Assembly: GCA_964036045.1 (NCBI GenBank)
Contig: OZ038387.1
Coordinates: 61,197,604 to 61,261,603 of the forward strand
DNA from: Eutreptiella sp. 'Long Island Sound 2002'
Lineage: Eukaryota > Euglenozoa > Euglenophyceae > Eutreptiales > Eutreptiaceae
Length of the DNA stretch: 64,000 nucleotides
Direction of reading: 5' to 3'
Shown: one piece after another, positions 11,746 through 21,583 of the stretch
Numbering within the stretch: position 1 is the first letter of the stretch
How the letters are laid out: each line of letters opens with the position of its first letter
Position numbers and translations under genes: made by a program
The notes under the pieces: generated by a model
Database searches by the model: none
What the model was told of the DNA's origin: nothing
Seen by the model: the letters and a program-made list of their open reading frames with translations, nothing else

Positions 11746-12282
11746 AGGAGGAGGAGGAGATGCGGTCCCCCGGTAGGGCGCCCCCGCGGCACATCCCCAT
11801 GGTGCCCGCCGGCCCTCCACGGTCTGGCGCGCGACCGGGAGGGGGGTTACATCCCAACCCGTCCGGCTAAGCATCATGGCGGCGGCTCTCCTCTTCGTCT
11901 CCTCCTCTTGTCCCCTGGTCCGCACCACGTGCATGCACCCCTGCCCTACACGTAGCCGGATCACCCCCCAGGGGCACAGAATGGGGGGCGAGGCGGAGCG
12001 CCGGCTCCAGTTCCGGCACTGTCCACCACCCCCCCAAGGGAAGGGGGACGGAGTCTCACGGGTGTGGGCCCTTAGCCGCCAGGTACTACCGACTGGGCGG
12101 CGTTTGGCCGGCGGAACACGGGGGCTTGGTCCGTGGTCCGATCCCCCCTCCCTCCCCCGCGCACGGCACTTCTGCCGAAGGCGCCCGTGCGCGGGGCCCT
12201 CCACCAAGCTGCCGACTGCTGTGACCCTGCCCCCCCGGATCGCACCCCTGGAACACACCTGGGCCCAGGCGTAGCGAGGGGA
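11743..12282 (-). other. 3' UTR and (CTC)n tail of the LINE
   Basis: No supported coding frame is seen between the last stop (12285-12283) and the tail. The LINE ends with about five CTC units (GAGGAGGAGG on the plus strand at about 11743-11758), directly followed by the (GT)n tract of the host element. There is no poly(A). A short simple repeat as 3' terminus is common in LINEs of the I and R1 types. Confidence 0.6.
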
Positions 12283-13188
12283 TCACCGGGGTTGCCGCAA
12301 AGCCAACCCCAGCAACTGGTAAGAGATCCTGGGCTGATAACCGGCCATGCGCAAGGTGGCCAGCAGCATATCGCGCAACCGGCGCACTTGGCGACGGTCA
12401 TGTGCCCCCCGCGCCTTGTACAAACCCATATAACGGGAGGGCGGCCCGTACGAAAGGAGCCAGGCCAACCGCCGCGGCGGCAGGCCGCCCGGCCCATCAA
12501 TGATGACCAAATCCGCCTCGCGGACCTCCCGGGGCCAACGCCCCAAGCTTTTGGGCAGAGGCCTGTCCGAATACCAGAGGACCCTCTGGGTCCCGCCCCA
12601 GCGTGGGGGCCAGTACTGCCCGGGGGGCAGAACGGCAGACAACTGTCCGCGCTCGCACACGGGCCACAGCAGACTCGCCCCTGGCCACAGCCCGGACATC
12701 GCCGGCCGGCTCCATCACACGTGGGAGGTCGGGTCGAAACGCGCTGGCACCGGGGTCGCCAGGTCCCACGTGTGACCGTCCTCGTCCCGGTAATAGACCT
12801 CCCTGGCCGCCGGGACGATGGGCATCTCCCGCTTACGGTCCAGGGCGTCCCAAAAGTTGACGACCGTGGCCAACACCCGCTGGGCGGCGCCCACCACTAG
12901 CCCCTTGTCATACAAGTACCGCAAGTCCTCCGGTTCCCATTCCCCGTAGGGATCGATATACAACGTGCGCACCCCCGCCCCGGGATGGGGGTCGTCGTCC
13001 CCCGGTGAGCCCACGCTGAGGGCGAAGGCATCGGGCCCGTACAGGACCACAATCCCCCATGGGGACACCGCGCGGCGCTGCCAACGCGCACATAGCGTGT
13101 CCAGGCGTATGTGCAGCTGCGTGTGGACCGCCAACCGAAAGAGGTGGCGCCACGGGCAGGTGGAGACCCAATGGCGTGCTCCCACTGT
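12283..13188 (-). pseudogene. In-frame continuation of LINE ORF2 beyond two stop codons
   Basis: Directly after the TAG at 13191-13189 the same frame stays open for about 157 codons to a TGA (12717-12715), then for 143 more to a TGA at 12285-12283. The first part completes a zinc knuckle begun before the TAG: CPAC, seven positions including the stop, then HWVSTC (C-x2-C-x7-H-x4-C). Such knuckles sit C-terminal to reverse transcriptase or RNase H in many LINEs. The rest has normal protein-like composition (for example LYIDPYGEWEPEDLRYLYDK) but no domain I recognise. Likely a nonsense mutation such as CAG to TAG; readthrough is the alternative. High GC lowers stop frequency, so openness alone is weak evidence; the knuckle is the stronger argument. 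Confidence 0.6.
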
Positions 13189-16100
13189 CTAGTGACAAGC
13201 GGGGCAAGGGCGCTCGTCCCCGGCGAACCCCAGACCGTCCCGGCGCGCCATCGTGCGGAGGTGCGCCCCCCATCGGATTAAGCCACGCTCGGTAACGGCG
13301 GCATAGACCCCCAGGGACTGGCGCTCCCCGTGCTCGGGGGCATCCATATGAAGATTCCAAAGACGGCGAGACGACGTCTCGACTAGACGGTCCAGGTTGT
13401 GCACCTGGACGTCGTTGTGGGTGAAACACACTTGGGGCGTTTGGAGCCCCCGGATCCACCCCACCTCGGGGCGGGCCCCTGAAGCCTGCTTCTTGGCCTC
13501 CCCGTCGGCTACGTCCAACAGGGCGTCCAGGAAAGTGCCGACCCTGTGTGAGTACAAGTGCTGAGGCGCACTGAACCCTTCGGACAGCAACCCCCGGCAC
13601 GCCCGCAGTAGGTCGTCTGACAGCGGGGAAGATCCGGGGTTGCGGGACTGGACGGCGTCTATATAGCCCTTGCTGTCGTGGAAGGACCACTGCAGGCCTC
13701 GGGTGCCCCACACCACCCGGTGGGTGCCGCGTGCCCGCAACACCTCCCAAGCCACATAGAGTTCTGCCTGGTAGGACCCGTCTACGTGGACCGGGATGGG
13801 GATCCGGTAGATCTGGTGCCATCCGGTCGTGGGGCCCGCCACCACCAGCCCGCCCCCGGCCGTGTGGTTAGGATACCAGGAGGCGTCCTGCACGAAAACC
13901 GCCTCTGCAGGCACGCTCTGCAGGGTGACCCCCTCGGAGTGTACCTCCTGGGCCCACCGCATGCAGCGGGGCCACGGGGGGGGAGACTCCGGCCCTCGAA
14001 ACCGCGACGGCCAACCCGCTCTGCGGGTGCTGGACCAGTCCCGATAACCGGCCACCAGAGCCGCGTGGCCGTCGTTCGCCTCGTCGATGGTTGTCGCAGC
14101 GCCCAGTGGGTGCTTGCTCACTTCCACGGCGTGGCTCCCCGGGGCGGGCCAGACCCGGATTTCCATGAGCCACGTATAGCGCAGGAACCGGTCATGGTCC
14201 GTGGGGTGGCACTCACAGTCCGCTAGACCGCGGGGCACGCAGGGCATGTCCGGGTGGAACCGCCAGAGGGCGCACATATGCCCCCACCGGGCGGAAGCCC
14301 GGGTCAAGGGATTGGGATGGTTCAACTCCCGGGCGTAGTTGAGCACAAACGTGGTCAACACGTCCGGACCCAGAGGGCGTATGCCGGAGAGCCCCGCCTG
14401 CACAGGCCCGAGCAGGCGGTGCGCTGGCAGGTTTTCCCCCACAATCGCCCGGAGGGCAGAGATGGCGGGGTAGTCCGCGAGGTGCCATACCCGTACCGTT
14501 GGGGGCCGAACCCCGGCCTGGAAACGGGCCATACCGCCCGCCTTCGGGTTGTACATGGCCGGGGGGTATTGCGCCCGCAAGGATTTGATGGGGATAACCG
14601 CGGAAGCACGCCGCGCCGCCATCATGAACTTCGGGAAATCTTCCTTATAGTACGTATGGGGGAGGGCGTGGCGCCCCAGGGAGCGGATGTAATCCTTCTC
14701 CGACAGCACGGGCAGCCAAACCCCGTTCATCAGAACCGAGGGGACCCCGTACCACACGCGCTGTCCGTCCATCCAGGTCCGTAGGACGTGCATTTTGGAC
14801 ACGTCGGACCCTAGAGCCACCGCGTCTTCTGCGGCAGGGAGGGCTCTGGCGATGACGGACACATCCTCCGGGGAGCCCCCGAGCCAGACCGTATCGTCGG
14901 CCCAGGCCAGACTGTGCAGAAGGCCTGCTGGGGTGAGCACTCCGGGGTAGTCTCGGGACACCATCTTCGCCCTCACCCCCCCCATAGGCGCGTAGTCCAG
15001 CGGGGACAGAGGGCAGCCCTGTCCGGACCCTGCGTCGAACCACCCCTCGGCATGGTCGACATCATCCGTGCCGCCCATGTCCAGGCGCATGTCCTCCACC
15101 AGGGAGCGGTGCAGGTGACACAACTCCGGGCCGTAACTCACCACCTGGTGTACAGAGTCCCGGGACACGTGGTCCGGGGAACCGAAAGCGTGACAGACGT
15201 CGTCGAGGACGGGCCAGGCTTCGCCCCCGGAGGCCCATTGGTACCAGAAATAGTCGTGCAGCACCCTGAGGAAGTCCCATATGGACGTTCCCGGCCATAG
15301 GGCGAATTGGCTGGGGGGGAGGAACCCGTGCTCCCGAAGCCAGGGCTGCTCCTCCTCCTTTACCACCAGACCCACCACCTTGCGCAGAAGGACAAGGTTG
15401 GTGAGTGGGCGGTCATTGGCCCCAATGCCATGGGGAGGTTTCTTAGGGAGGAGGTGGAGGTCCCCGTGCGAAAGGGCTTCCAGGCGTTCCCCCCGCATGT
15501 AGCGGTTGACGACCTCGCATACAATGGCGAGACCCTCGTCGTCCATCTCCCGCAACATCCAGTACTGCAACTGGTCGCGAGCCGGCGCCGTGTTGCCGGT
15601 GCGCTGGAGTATGCGGCGGAAGTGGGGGACCGTAGCCGTGGGCAACCCCAGCGGCCGTGCGGGCGTGACCCAACCCGTGAGGGCCCGGACGTCCCCCGGC
15701 GTCAGCTCCCTTAGAGTCTTCTGGTGTCGGTGACGCACCTGGTCCAGGGCCACTTTGGCCCTGGCACGCGGCGCCACGTCTACTTGAGCGCAGAACCGCG
15801 GTTGGACTGGCGGCGTGCGAGCGGGCCCGTACAGGTGGCGGAAAGCCCCACGGGAGGGTCTGGCGAAGGGGGCCACCTCCGGGAGATGGGAGAGATACCG
15901 CTGCAGGTTCCCCACCTCCCAGGCTTCCGCCAGGTCCTGGCGTAGATCCAAGCGCTCTTTGAGCGTGTCCAATGACTCCCACCATCGTGGGCACCGCTTA
16001 GCGTGTGCCTGGAGCTGACGGTGGACCTGGTCCGGGTGTCCTGGGAGCTCCCCGAATTCACGAGGGGGGCCGTGGGCCCTCTCCACCGCTCGTATGGTGG

Positions 16101-18093
16101 AGGCCAGGAAATACTCGTACAGGGCCGCCAGACTCTCGGGCCGCAAACCTTCCTCCCGGCGGGCCGCTGATAAGGCCGCATGGTAGCTGCCCGTGACGCC
16201 CGGGTCACGTATCTGGAAATGCCTGGCGCGAAGGCGCATTGGGGGTCTGTCTTCCGGGTCCTGGAAGTCCCGAGCGTCCCACACCACCGGACGGTGGTCC
16301 GAGGGGAAGGGGGAGGCCTCGTCCACCCACAGATGCCCCTCCTTCGGGGCAGGGCCCTGTAGGATGTGGTCAATCACCCCCACGCATCCCCGCCCGTCGG
16401 TCCACGTGGGCGCCTCGGCTGCGGGGTGACAGCGGACTAGGCTGGTGTCCTGGACAAACTCCTCCCACAGGATGGTGAGGGCAGCCGGGGCCTGCCGGAA
16501 GCCTGTCGCCCACCCAGGGTTGGCGTTGAGATCCCCCATCATCAGGGTATACACCCCACGACGGGGGGCCATGACGCCCAGGGCCCACGCTAGGATGCTC
16601 CGCGCCATGTCCAAATCCTGGTCGGCCGGGAAATACACCACCACCGCCAGGATGTGTCCCCCCCGACAGTGGTATTCCAGGGCAACGCCGCGCCCGCTGG
16701 AGTGCATGTCCCGCCATACCTCCCGAAAGGTGGGATGCCACCGCACCAGCAGCCCCACCCCGGCCGCCGGATGCGCCGCGGGGGTGAATGTGGCCCAATA
16801 CATGGCGTGGACCACCACGAGGGCGGGCAGCTTGCCCACCTCCTGTAGCCCCACCAAGTCCGGGTAACCCCAACCGCGTAGGCAAGATACCAGAGCCGGC
16901 ATCTTACCCATTAGGCCTCTCCGGAGGTTCACGGTGACGGCCCGAAGGTCCCCGAGCCCGCGGTGGTCGCAGGCGGTGCCCCTAGCGAGTGTGTCTAGCG
17001 TCCCCCAGTCCGTGGAACCCGCCGCGTGCTCCAACTGGCGGAGGGCGGCCTGCCGGACCTTGGTGGGGAGCTCTAGCGCCGTGGAGCGCCGCAAAAACCG
17101 CCCCAGTGCCCGCGCGTCGATGTTGGCCGCAACGTAGGCGGTGGAGCTGCTGGATGCAGCCTTGAACACCTCCCGGCCGCGACTGTACGTGGACCTGGGC
17201 ACCCATGTCACGGATCCCTCAGCCCCGGGCGGGTGGGTAACGCCTCCCCCACCGCTGTAAACCTGCACCGAGTGGCCGCCCGAAACTTGGTACACGGCCA
17301 TGTGGGCCGCCCACTGCTGTAGGATGGTGGGCAGGCGCCAGTCTCCCTGGAAAAGGGACACGTGCCCCAGCGCGGGGTGGAGGCCCGGTAAGCACTCCAG
17401 CGTCGTGGCCACGTCCCGTACGTCGCACATGGTGCCAGATATGCCGAATACAATTCCCCACTGGGCACAGGGGCGCCCCGGACATACAGAGTCCCGGGCC
17501 AGAAGCTGGAGCTGGCCGTGGGCCACGGCCCCCGGAGAGAACACGTCCCCGGCGTCCCACCCCAGGGTGACTGGCGCGGGGAGGGGAGGTTCGCCCGGGA
17601 CGCCCCTTACGGGCTGGGTCCCCACGCGGGGGGCGCCACCGGGTTCACCGGGGCGGGCAGGGCTGTGGCAGCGGCCGCTAGGACTGGTTCCCCGTACCAG
17701 GGCCCCGCGTACCCCGAGGGGGGTGTTGTCGCGTCCGCGGCTGGGGCCGGCGGCCTGTATGGCTGGTGCTGATACGGCGCCTGTGGGACGCTCATCCCCT
17801 GCGGGGGCATGGCCGCCCCGTAGTGGGGCGCCCGGCCGTCCCCGGGGTAGTGGGGTTCCATTGGCGGCGCTCCCCAGCCAGCAGTGGTCGGGGGGCAGGC
17901 CCTTGCCGACTGATGCGCTGGAGTCATGGGGTGCATCTCCGGCCGAGGGTAGGGGGATCGCTCCCCATAACCCATGGGGGGGTCGTACGACCGGTGGTCC
18001 TGTCCCCAGCTGTCGTCCCGGGGGAGCCATTGTGGTGGCTGGCGAGGTTGCTCGCTCGGCGACGACGCACCGTAATCGTAGCGCCCATCCCAC
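13189..18093 (-). CDS. LINE ORF2: endonuclease, reverse transcriptase, RNase H
   Basis: Domains by residue from the first (GTG) start. The apurinic-type endonuclease spans about 383-605, with TVNLRRG, the metal-binding GLQEVG, MMGDLNANPG, and PSDHRPV near the end. The reverse transcriptase spans about 875-1110, with LHLLPKK, RPLTNLVLLRK, motif A VLDDVCHAFGS, motif B GSGQGCPLSP and motif C LAWADDTVWL; both catalytic aspartates are present. RNase H spans about 1393-1535, with acidic residues in VQDASW, YQAELYVAWE, HDSKGYID and DVADGEAKKQ. It nicks target DNA, copies the element RNA onto it and removes RNA. The first ~160 residues in this frame look artificial and overlap a more protein-like frame at 18374-17607, so the true start may be near 17600. 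The stop is a TAG inside a zinc knuckle. Confidence 0.85.
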   Translation of the reverse strand: MGWALRLRCVVAERATSPATTMAPPGRQLGTGPPVVRPPHGLWGAIPLPSAGDAPHDSSASVGKGLPPDHCWLGSAANGTPLPRGRPGAPLRGGHAPAGDERPTGAVSAPAIQAAGPSRGRDNTPLGVRGALVRGTSPSGRCHSPARPGEPGGAPRVGTQPVRGVPGEPPLPAPVTLGWDAGDVFSPGAVAHGQLQLLARDSVCPGRPCAQWGIVFGISGTMCDVRDVATTLECLPGLHPALGHVSLFQGDWRLPTILQQWAAHMAVYQVSGGHSVQVYSGGGGVTHPPGAEGSVTWVPRSTYSRGREVFKAASSSSTAYVAANIDARALGRFLRRSTALELPTKVRQAALRQLEHAAGSTDWGTLDTLARGTACDHRGLGDLRAVTVNLRRGLMGKMPALVSCLRGWGYPDLVGLQEVGKLPALVVVHAMYWATFTPAAHPAAGVGLLVRWHPTFREVWRDMHSSGRGVALEYHCRGGHILAVVVYFPADQDLDMARSILAWALGVMAPRRGVYTLMMGDLNANPGWATGFRQAPAALTILWEEFVQDTSLVRCHPAAEAPTWTDGRGCVGVIDHILQGPAPKEGHLWVDEASPFPSDHRPVVWDARDFQDPEDRPPMRLRARHFQIRDPGVTGSYHAALSAARREEGLRPESLAALYEYFLASTIRAVERAHGPPREFGELPGHPDQVHRQLQAHAKRCPRWWESLDTLKERLDLRQDLAEAWEVGNLQRYLSHLPEVAPFARPSRGAFRHLYGPARTPPVQPRFCAQVDVAPRARAKVALDQVRHRHQKTLRELTPGDVRALTGWVTPARPLGLPTATVPHFRRILQRTGNTAPARDQLQYWMLREMDDEGLAIVCEVVNRYMRGERLEALSHGDLHLLPKKPPHGIGANDRPLTNLVLLRKVVGLVVKEEEQPWLREHGFLPPSQFALWPGTSIWDFLRVLHDYFWYQWASGGEAWPVLDDVCHAFGSPDHVSRDSVHQVVSYGPELCHLHRSLVEDMRLDMGGTDDVDHAEGWFDAGSGQGCPLSPLDYAPMGGVRAKMVSRDYPGVLTPAGLLHSLAWADDTVWLGGSPEDVSVIARALPAAEDAVALGSDVSKMHVLRTWMDGQRVWYGVPSVLMNGVWLPVLSEKDYIRSLGRHALPHTYYKEDFPKFMMAARRASAVIPIKSLRAQYPPAMYNPKAGGMARFQAGVRPPTVRVWHLADYPAISALRAIVGENLPAHRLLGPVQAGLSGIRPLGPDVLTTFVLNYARELNHPNPLTRASARWGHMCALWRFHPDMPCVPRGLADCECHPTDHDRFLRYTWLMEIRVWPAPGSHAVEVSKHPLGAATTIDEANDGHAALVAGYRDWSSTRRAGWPSRFRGPESPPPWPRCMRWAQEVHSEGVTLQSVPAEAVFVQDASWYPNHTAGGGLVVAGPTTGWHQIYRIPIPVHVDGSYQAELYVAWEVLRARGTHRVVWGTRGLQWSFHDSKGYIDAVQSRNPGSSPLSDDLLRACRGLLSEGFSAPQHLYSHRVGTFLDALLDVADGEAKKQASGARPEVGWIRGLQTPQVCFTHNDVQVHNLDRLVETSSRRLWNLHMDAPEHGERQSLGVYAAVTERGLIRWGAHLRTMARRDGLGFAGDERPCPACH

Positions 18094-18374
18094 GGGCCCC
18101 CCACTGACTGGGGAGTATGACGCGAACTTCCTCGGCGATAATCGTCCTCTGGTGAGGGGTATCTGCTTCCCCGTCGCGGGGTGTAGTCTCCCTCCGACCG
18201 ATGGGAGGCCCGCGGGGGGGACCAGGAGGGGGACCGGCGACGCTTCCGACCCTCGTCCCCGGCCCCGTCCCGATCACGTGCCCGGATCAGACCTTTTGGC
18301 CCAGCCATAAGGTCCCCACTACGCATCCGCTGAAGCACGGCGTTGCTCTTTTCCATATGGTGGGCCCGCAGCAT
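17607..18374 (-). CDS. Middle LINE frame, basic Arg/Ser/Pro/Tyr-rich, 255 aa
   Basis: This frame overlaps the 3' end of ORF1 and the 5' end of the ORF2 frame, in a third register. It starts with an ATG at 18374. Its product begins with a helix-like MEKSNAVLQRM, then a basic RKRRRSPS segment resembling a nuclear localisation signal, then Arg-Ser-Tyr-Asp repeats such as RYPSPEDDYRRGSSR, and a Pro/Ala/Tyr-rich tail. Its composition is more natural than either overlapping frame. I infer that it is the true C-terminal part of ORF1 (reached by an indel or frameshift near 18375) or a separate RNA-binding ORF. It resembles no family I can name. Confidence 0.45.
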   Translation of the reverse strand: MLRAHHMEKSNAVLQRMRSGDLMAGPKGLIRARDRDGAGDEGRKRRRSPSWSPPRASHRSEGDYTPRRGSRYPSPEDDYRRGSSRHTPQSVGGPWDGRYDYGASSPSEQPRQPPQWLPRDDSWGQDHRSYDPPMGYGERSPYPRPEMHPMTPAHQSARACPPTTAGWGAPPMEPHYPGDGRAPHYGAAMPPQGMSVPQAPYQHQPYRPPAPAADATTPPSGYAGPWYGEPVLAAAATALPAPVNPVAPPAWGPSP

Positions 18375-21300
18375 TCACCGGAGTACGGTTGTTTGTTGGC
18401 CTTGGCCCACTCGTAGGTGAATTGCTTGTCGGCGTCGCCTCCGCCCCCCTCCAAGGCGGAGGCAGCCTCGGGCCGTACGCCCACGAGTGCCCAACCCCCA
18501 TCCTCCGTGTGGCATAGCTGCCCTTCGTCCTTGATATAGGACACACGGAAGTCCCCGAAGGCCTTCTTCAAGACCATGCCCAGCCGTCCGGCGGACAAGG
18601 GGTAGATGGCCTCCGGGGAGTCGCGCGGGTTGACGCGCCACCGGACCATGACGGCCACGGAGTACGTGTCGTAGTCCGAGCCGCCTTTGCCCCTACCGGG
18701 GGACTTGCCCCTCCCTCCGGCCTGGTTGGCCCGGGACGCTGCCGCTACCTTGGCCGCCCCCTGAGAGTCAGGGGCCGGGGTCTCTGATCCGGAGGGCTCC
18801 GCCCGGCGGTCACGGACAAACTCCCCGACCAGCTGGCCCAACTCGGGCCGCGTGGGCAGGAGCCTGCCCAGGGCCGTATACTGGGCCCGCAGGTTGCTTT
18901 GGGGGAACTCCGGGGGGAGGTCCAGCCTGGTAGCCAGGTGCAGATGGAGCTTCTGGGCCTCACCCGTCTGCGAGTCCTGCGGTACCCCGTTGAGGTACAC
19001 CAAGAGGGCGCGGAGCTCGTCCCGCCCCGGCGTGGGGGTTGAAACACCGGCCGCATCCGCGGCAGTGGGAGTGGTGTCCCCCCCGGAGCGGTCCCCGGGG
19101 GTGACCGCGGCGACGTGCTGGCCGGCCGTGCGGACCGCCGGGGAGGCCTCTGGTCTTTCGTGTGTCGTTGGGGCCCTGCTCATCGGGCGGGTGTCCGCGG
19201 ACAACCCCGGGAGGAGTCCCTGTCCCACGGCCTCCGTCCGGAAGTGCAGAACGGGCTGGACTGGGACCCGCAACCGACGCAAGAGCTGCTCCAGGGACAA
19301 GGGGGGGGGGTCCACACGCAGGACCGCTGCGCAGACCAGGGTCGCGCAGATCTCCCAAAAATTCGGCTTTGCCGTGGAGGGCGGCCCGTACCCAGCGGGC
19401 ACCCAGCCCCGCAGCGCCTGCTCCACCGCGGGCTGTGTGATGTGTTCGTCCCGAACAATCTGCACAGCCTGGAGGATGGCAAGGAGGTGCCGGCTGAGGC
19501 GCTCGTCAACCGCCCCCGCGACATCGCGTGCCGCCCGTAGGGCGTCGGCGAGCTGTCGGCGGAGGCTGCTGCCCTCCTCTTGGAGGGACCTCGTGCGGGT
19601 ACGCTGCCGCACCAGTTCCCCGCTGACCGTGGCGTGGTTACGCCGAAAGGAGGCCAACTCCCCCTCGGAGCGGTGCAGGTTCGCACGGACCGGCTGCAGC
19701 TCCTGCAGGCGGCGATCCTGCTCGGAGGACAGGGCCTGACACGTGGCTTGTGCGTCTTCCAAGTCGCGCTCCAGGTCCTGGAGCCGTCGGGACTCCCATA
19801 GAGGGAGATGACGCCCCGCGTCCAAGCGGGGGCGGCCCCCTGCCCCCGTAGACTCCGGGTGCCAACGTTCACCCGGGCTCCTGGCGGGGGCGACGTCCCG
19901 GTGGGGCACGCCCGCCGCGGTGCCCGATGGGCATAGGAGGCCGGCCCCGTCGCCCAGAGACACATGCACCCCGGCCCCCTCGGGCGCGGGCTTTTGCGGA
20001 GTTGCAGATACCGGGCTCGCGTACGAGCCCCCGGCAGAACCCCCGGCAAAGAGCTTTGGAGTATCCGAGACGGGCGGGGGAAACCCCGACTGGGCTGCGC
20101 GATGGGCAGCCACCAATGCACAGCCCCCGTCGGACGGCGCACGCCGGCTGTCGGCTGCGTGGGTGGTGCGGCGGTCCGCCGGCACGGAGCCGCCCCCGAG
20201 ACCCGAGCCGGCAGGGCCCGGAATCGCCAGCGGGGTGGGAGAGTCTTCCACATGTTCCGCCCCTAGGGATTCCGCGTCGAACTCATAGATGGAGGTACCC
20301 CCAAATTTGATTTCGCGGCTGACCCCCATCGGGTTCGAGGGGGATTCCCCCTCAGGGGTATGTGCCCCTTGAGGGACCGCGTCGCTCCCCGCGGACGGGA
20401 CCGCGCCGGTTGTAGCCCCCGTACAGGGCTCAAGCAATCGCCAAGGGTCGGAGACCGTTGGATCCACGCCGTCCACGTTCACATAAGGTTGCGTGGGGTC
20501 ATCGTCCCCGGCTGCGTCCGCGTCCACAACTGGCGAGGCCCCAGCGCCCGCCGGGACGGGAAGGTCCGCAGCAGCTGCACCACCCCCGGTGCGGGAGGAT
20601 ACCCGCGTCCAGGACGCAGCGCTCAGAGGGGCTTCGGTGCCCCGCGAGGCAAGCAACGCCAAAACGGGGGCTGAGGCCCACGATGGCGTGATATCGCCTA
20701 GAAGCTCCCCCAGTGCTTCCACCGTGGTAATCGGTAAAGTGGAAGCCTCAAAGGCACCCCGGAGGACGTCCAGGGGCCAATGCCGGATTTCAGGTAACCC
20801 CTTCGGTAACGGGGTCACCGGTACCCCCGCGCTGGCGCCTCCCACTTGACGGGAGGCCCACACCATAAGCCCTGCCCATAGTTGGTTCCCCGTGCCGGAT
20901 ATGTGAGGCAAGACCTCAGTGGGCCGTTTGGGCAGAGCCCAAAGAATTCGTACCTGGTCCTTGGCCCCCAAACGGCCCCAATCAGCTTGACAGCCGGGGG
21001 AGAGAAAGGGAGCGATATGACGTAACGCCGCATTGGCCGTGCTGTGGTGCACCTGCGGTGCACTCGCGGATTCCGCTAGGGTGTCATCCACCTTAAGGAT
21101 CCGCGCCAAGCGCTTCCGTAGTCGCAGGGTGTCGAAAGGGGCGCACCCCAAGATGACCCGACGGGCCAGATCCAGATGACGGGGATGCATGGTACTCCCC
21201 ACGTACTCGACCAAAGGTCCCCCAGCCGCCACCATAAGGGGGACGTCCTCGGAGACGAAGGTTTGGGCGTCATATGACCCAGTAACGGTGGCCGTGAGGC

Positions 21301-21583
21301 ACAACCCCCGTGGAGTCAAGATAACCCCCATGGACGTAATGGCGGTGATCACCCCCACGCGCCGGGCCCAGCGAAGGGCGTCCGGCACCTCCTTTGGGCG
21401 CCCTCGGGCGACCTCCGGGAGGGATTCCGCGGCGGCTTGTAGCAGCGCCTTGTCGCTGGCCACTGACCAGCTATCCCTCAGGCGACCGTGCGCCGCTGAG
21501 GACCCCTGCCGGATGGCATCCAGCAATGGGGAATCCCGGTAGTCGGGTTCTCCGGGGAAAGCCCGGTCGATAGGGCCACTCAT
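18287..21583 (-). CDS. LINE ORF1, putative RNA-binding/nucleoprotein
   Basis: This is a 1098-codon frame from an ATG at 21583 to a TGA. The N-terminal third (about 1-320) is globular, with hydrophobic patches and no motif I recognise. It is followed by a long Ala/Gly/Pro/Ser-rich linker, a clear coiled coil at about 590-690 (heptads from LQDLERDLEDAQ to LRRQLADALRAARD), a second globular part (about 700-770), another linker, and a C-terminal globular domain beginning near YDTYSVAVMVRWRVN. There is no CCHC knuckle. A coiled coil for trimerisation is known in L1-type ORF1p; that this one does the same is inference. The last ~25 residues look out of register compared with the overlapping frame at 18374. 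Confidence 0.7.
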   Translation of the reverse strand: MSGPIDRAFPGEPDYRDSPLLDAIRQGSSAAHGRLRDSWSVASDKALLQAAAESLPEVARGRPKEVPDALRWARRVGVITAITSMGVILTPRGLCLTATVTGSYDAQTFVSEDVPLMVAAGGPLVEYVGSTMHPRHLDLARRVILGCAPFDTLRLRKRLARILKVDDTLAESASAPQVHHSTANAALRHIAPFLSPGCQADWGRLGAKDQVRILWALPKRPTEVLPHISGTGNQLWAGLMVWASRQVGGASAGVPVTPLPKGLPEIRHWPLDVLRGAFEASTLPITTVEALGELLGDITPSWASAPVLALLASRGTEAPLSAASWTRVSSRTGGGAAAADLPVPAGAGASPVVDADAAGDDDPTQPYVNVDGVDPTVSDPWRLLEPCTGATTGAVPSAGSDAVPQGAHTPEGESPSNPMGVSREIKFGGTSIYEFDAESLGAEHVEDSPTPLAIPGPAGSGLGGGSVPADRRTTHAADSRRAPSDGGCALVAAHRAAQSGFPPPVSDTPKLFAGGSAGGSYASPVSATPQKPAPEGAGVHVSLGDGAGLLCPSGTAAGVPHRDVAPARSPGERWHPESTGAGGRPRLDAGRHLPLWESRRLQDLERDLEDAQATCQALSSEQDRRLQELQPVRANLHRSEGELASFRRNHATVSGELVRQRTRTRSLQEEGSSLRRQLADALRAARDVAGAVDERLSRHLLAILQAVQIVRDEHITQPAVEQALRGWVPAGYGPPSTAKPNFWEICATLVCAAVLRVDPPPLSLEQLLRRLRVPVQPVLHFRTEAVGQGLLPGLSADTRPMSRAPTTHERPEASPAVRTAGQHVAAVTPGDRSGGDTTPTAADAAGVSTPTPGRDELRALLVYLNGVPQDSQTGEAQKLHLHLATRLDLPPEFPQSNLRAQYTALGRLLPTRPELGQLVGEFVRDRRAEPSGSETPAPDSQGAAKVAAASRANQAGGRGKSPGRGKGGSDYDTYSVAVMVRWRVNPRDSPEAIYPLSAGRLGMVLKKAFGDFRVSYIKDEGQLCHTEDGGWALVGVRPEAASALEGGGGDADKQFTYEWAKANKQPYSGECCGPTIWKRATPCFSGCVVGTLWLGQKV

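Noticed and set aside
11524-12258. Minus-strand frame of 244 codons across the LINE 3' end
   Set aside because: It crosses the junction between LINE tail and foldback arm and includes the (GT)n tract, so it is a chance fusion of two elements.
12283-18093. Reassigned stop codons (alternative nuclear code) to explain the in-frame TAG and TGA of LINE ORF2
   Set aside because: LINE ORF1, the retroelement RNase H and the HMA/eIF4E-like gene all end at TGA without a protein-like continuation, so TGA at least acts as a normal stop. Mutation is simpler.
17300-18310. Plus-strand frame of 336 codons and other long plus-strand frames between 12.1 and 20.8 kb
   Set aside because: They lie antisense to the LINE frames in high-GC DNA, where stops are rare. 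They show no motif, whereas the minus strand shows all catalytic motifs.
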